8,069 bases of DNA from Methylococcaceae bacterium (GTDB lineage: Bacteria; Pseudomonadota; Gammaproteobacteria; Methylococcales; Methylococcaceae): contig VEPB01000588.1 of the NCBI GenBank assembly GCA_012026715.1, forward strand, positions 1 through 8,069. Reading direction: 5' to 3'. Under the pieces are notes generated by a model. The model was given only the letters and a program-made list of their open reading frames with translations, did not search any database and was not told the DNA's origin. Of the stretch, positions 6,430-8,069 are shown piece after piece. The translations under genes were made by a program, and so were the position numbers. Each line of letters opens with the position of its first letter. Within the stretch, counting starts at the first letter, position 1.

Positions 6430-6446
6430 GGCTTCCCGGCGAAGCC
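6430..6446. repeat. short inverted repeat, GC-rich hairpin
   Basis: GGCTTC (6430-6435) pairs with GAAGCC (6441-6446) over the 5-base loop CCGGC. It lies two bases from the preceding hairpin, making a tandem pair upstream of the candidate TIR promoter. It has no terminator-like T-run. It could be a regulator binding site or RNA structure. Confidence 0.35.
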
Positions 6447-6529
6447 GCTGAAGCAATCCGCCCTGGACTTCTCGGCGCCGCCACCGAAATACGCGGTTTC
6501 CCGATGGCTCGCAAAATCATCGACTTGCA

Positions 6530-6547
6530 GCCGCCGGTTGTGGCGGC
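6530..6547. repeat. GC-rich inverted repeat
   Basis: GCCGCC (6530-6535) pairs with GGCGGC (6542-6547) over a GGTTGT loop. No T-run follows on either strand, so it is not a typical terminator. Such GC-rich stems are common in high-GC genomes. Confidence 0.3.
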
Positions 6548-6719
6548 GCAACCCTGCACGGCGGGGATCCACCGATGAACCCAGGCCTCCGCCTGACAAG
6601 CCATTGGCAAATCGCCTGGCTGCAAGCCCTGGGAAACGCGAGACCGGTGAGCCAAACCCTTCCATTCATCCTCCCACCCAGGCAAAGTTTCGCATCGGTC
6701 CCACCTCCGCCGAATCTTT

Positions 6720-6723
6720 GGAG
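6720..6723 (+). promoter_or_regulatory. ribosome binding site of the membrane-protein gene
   Basis: GGAG lies eleven bases before ATG6735, slightly far but usable. It is the best Shine-Dalgarno match near the point where strong codon bias begins, and so supports this start. Confidence 0.42.
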
Positions 6724-6734
6724 CCTTTGCGATC

Positions 6735-8069
6735 ATGACCTACGAATACAACCCGCAATCGACCCGCTTCGAAATCGCCAACCCGCACCGGGTGGAGAAC
6801 GGCTTCCTGCTGCTGGCGGCGCTGGTCGCCACCGGCTGCGGGGTCGCGGCGCTGCTGGCCGCCCGCCAGGTGCTGGAACTGCAATTCAGCGTCAAGGCCG
6901 CGCCGTTCGTGGCGGTGGCGGCGGTGCTGCTGAGTACCGGGGTGTTGTTCGGGGTGCGGGCGCTGCGCCAGCTGCGTTTCTTCTTCGGCCGCAACCAGCC
7001 CATGGGCCTGGCCCAGGAACTGGGCAAGGACCAGGACGGAAAATCCCCCGGCGCCGAAAGCTTGCGGGAAACCCTGCGGCAGAACGCCATCGCCTATCAG
7101 GTCCCCAGCGGCGCCCTGGACAATCTGCTGTACGCCCTCAGCCGCGACCTGATCTTTTCGCCGCCGCGCACCCAGTTCGTCGCCCGCAACGAGTTCCGCA
7201 ACGTGCTGAGCCTGGGCTTTCTGCTGCTGTGCTTCGCGGTCGCATTGCTGAGCGTGCCCCAGGGCGAGATCCGCAACTGGATCAGCGCCTTCTACCTGGG
7301 ACTGACGGTAATCCTGGTGCTGCTGCCCATGGGGGGCGAATCGGCCCAGGCGCAACCGTTGGGCATCCGCTTCGTGATCGGCTTGTTCATCGTCTCGGTG
7401 ATCGGTCCGGTGCTGCTGCCAAAATTGGCCGGCTCGCTGCCACTGCGGTGGGAACCGGACGTGCATCTGGTGCTGGCGACATCGGTGGCGCTGGGCTCGG
7501 CGCTGAGCGCCTCCGGCACCCTGTTGCTGGCGGCGCTGGGCCAGCAGATCAAACCGCAGCACATCGCCATGGCCCAGTCGCTCCAGACCTTTTCCATGAA
7601 CGCGCCGCCCGGCCAGATCCTGCTGGAGTTCGACCGGGAAATGCAGCGGGGCTGGACCGAGAAGATCCCCAATCGCGCCTACCTGCGCGTCACCCCGGAG
7701 ACTTCGGGCGATTCCGGCGCCTTCGAAGGCCAGGTCATCGAGGAAACCCAGCCGGTGCCCCAGGACATCGAGCCCCTGGGGCTGATCCGCTGCCTGGAAT
7801 TGCCCGCCTACCGCTGGCTGGTGGTGCTCGATCTGGTGGCCCTGGCCGCGGCAAGCGGCGGCAGCGTGCTGTTGCTGAACTTTGCCCACGCCGCGGCCCA
7901 ATACTGGACCCTGGTGATGGGGCTGGCGCTGCTGCTGGTGGCGCGGTTCGCCTTCGCCGGCGGCAACCGGCTGTGGCGGCGCTTCGAATTTATCTCCCGC
8001 ATCTACTGGCTGGAATGCCACGGCAACTTCCAGCGCGCCAAGAGCAGTATCGGCGCCCTGCTGCATGAC
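6735..8069 (+). CDS. polytopic membrane protein of unknown function (3' end outside window)
   Basis: The frame from ATG6735 stays open for 445 codons to the right edge, with G or C at nearly every third position, so it is the coding frame here. The product begins MTYEYNPQSTRFEIANPHRV and has about eight hydrophobic segments: near 23-43, 57-77, 157-174, 182-199, 213-229, 245-268, 361-382 and 390-407. Soluble loops lie at 78-155 (with SRDLIFSPPRTQF) and 270-355 (with LLEFDREMQRGWTEKIPNRAYLRV split around residue 300). It should sit in the inner membrane. I do not recognise the family and assign no function. The divergent layout with the TIR operon leaves it open whether it belongs to that system; its very high GC3 resembles the left block more than the TIR-STAND pair by eye. 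No signal peptide is evident. Confidence 0.85.
   Translation, partial: MTYEYNPQSTRFEIANPHRVENGFLLLAALVATGCGVAALLAARQVLELQFSVKAAPFVAVAAVLLSTGVLFGVRALRQLRFFFGRNQPMGLAQELGKDQDGKSPGAESLRETLRQNAIAYQVPSGALDNLLYALSRDLIFSPPRTQFVARNEFRNVLSLGFLLLCFAVALLSVPQGEIRNWISAFYLGLTVILVLLPMGGESAQAQPLGIRFVIGLFIVSVIGPVLLPKLAGSLPLRWEPDVHLVLATSVALGSALSASGTLLLAALGQQIKPQHIAMAQSLQTFSMNAPPGQILLEFDREMQRGWTEKIPNRAYLRVTPETSGDSGAFEGQVIEETQPVPQDIEPLGLIRCLELPAYRWLVVLDLVALAAASGGSVLLLNFAHAAAQYWTLVMGLALLLVARFAFAGGNRLWRRFEFISRIYWLECHGNFQRAKSSIGALLHD

Larger units (their letters stand above)
6245..6734. other. 490 bp divergent intergenic region
   Basis: This stretch separates the divergent TIR and membrane-protein genes. Open frames across it give compositionally odd peptides (Pro/Arg/Ser mixtures) with no recognisable family, so I see no gene. 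It holds a candidate - strand promoter (6342-6370), two adjacent inverted repeats (6411-6427, 6430-6446) and a third at 6530-6547. I found no clear + strand promoter for the gene at 6735. The region could carry a long leader, a small RNA or operator sites, but nothing proves this. Confidence 0.5.

Noticed and set aside
6530..6547. Hairpin as an intrinsic terminator
   Set aside because: No T-run on either strand and no gene ends nearby.
6245..6736. 164-codon N-terminal extension of the TIR protein
   Set aside because: The frame is open but the peptide is compositionally random, and a good GAGG site supports the start at 6244.
6666..8066. Long - strand open frame (466 codons)
   Set aside because: Gln/His/Gly/Ala-rich antisense shadow of the membrane-protein gene.
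6575..8068. Long + strand open frame (497 codons) overlapping the membrane-protein gene
   Set aside because: Pro/Gly/Arg/Ala-rich low-complexity product; the frame starting at 6735 has coherent membrane segments and much stronger third-position GC.

Overview
The window is a GC-rich bacterial chromosome segment, about two thirds G+C by eye, with third codon positions dominated by G/C. The gene content and codon style suggest a proteobacterium, possibly a gammaproteobacterium, but nothing here fixes the taxon. I see no rRNA, tRNA, insertion sequence or CRISPR array.

Left block (about 1-2308, + strand). Three genes lie head to tail and are joined by two ATGA stop/start overlaps, so they look like one translationally coupled operon. 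They encode a DUF692/MNIO-family iron oxidase-like protein (76-942), a small basic helical protein of 83 residues (939-1190), and a two-transmembrane potassium channel whose pore lies between two RCK/TrkA-N nucleotide-binding domains (1187-2308). A short reading frame entering from the left edge (3-155) may be the tail of a further upstream gene.

Middle block (2364-6244, - strand). Two genes converge on the left block across a 55 bp gap that holds an inverted repeat. Transcription runs from 6244 downwards. The first gene encodes a 500-residue protein with an N-terminal TIR domain, including the putative catalytic Glu90, and two further TIR-like Rossmann modules. The second, again with an ATGA overlap, encodes a 793-residue nSTAND1 ATPase whose C-terminus is a membrane RDD domain rather than the usual WD40 or TPR repeats. 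A TIR protein, a STAND NTPase and a membrane module in one operon resemble bacterial immune or conflict systems. I consider this pair the most likely undescribed system in the window: nucleotide-dependent oligomerisation at the membrane could switch on a TIR NADase.

Right block (6245-8069). A 490 bp divergent intergenic region holds a plausible sigma70-type promoter for the TIR operon and three short inverted repeats, but no convincing gene. A + strand gene then starts at 6735 and stays open to the window edge. It encodes a polytopic membrane protein (445 residues seen, about eight membrane segments) that I do not recognise.
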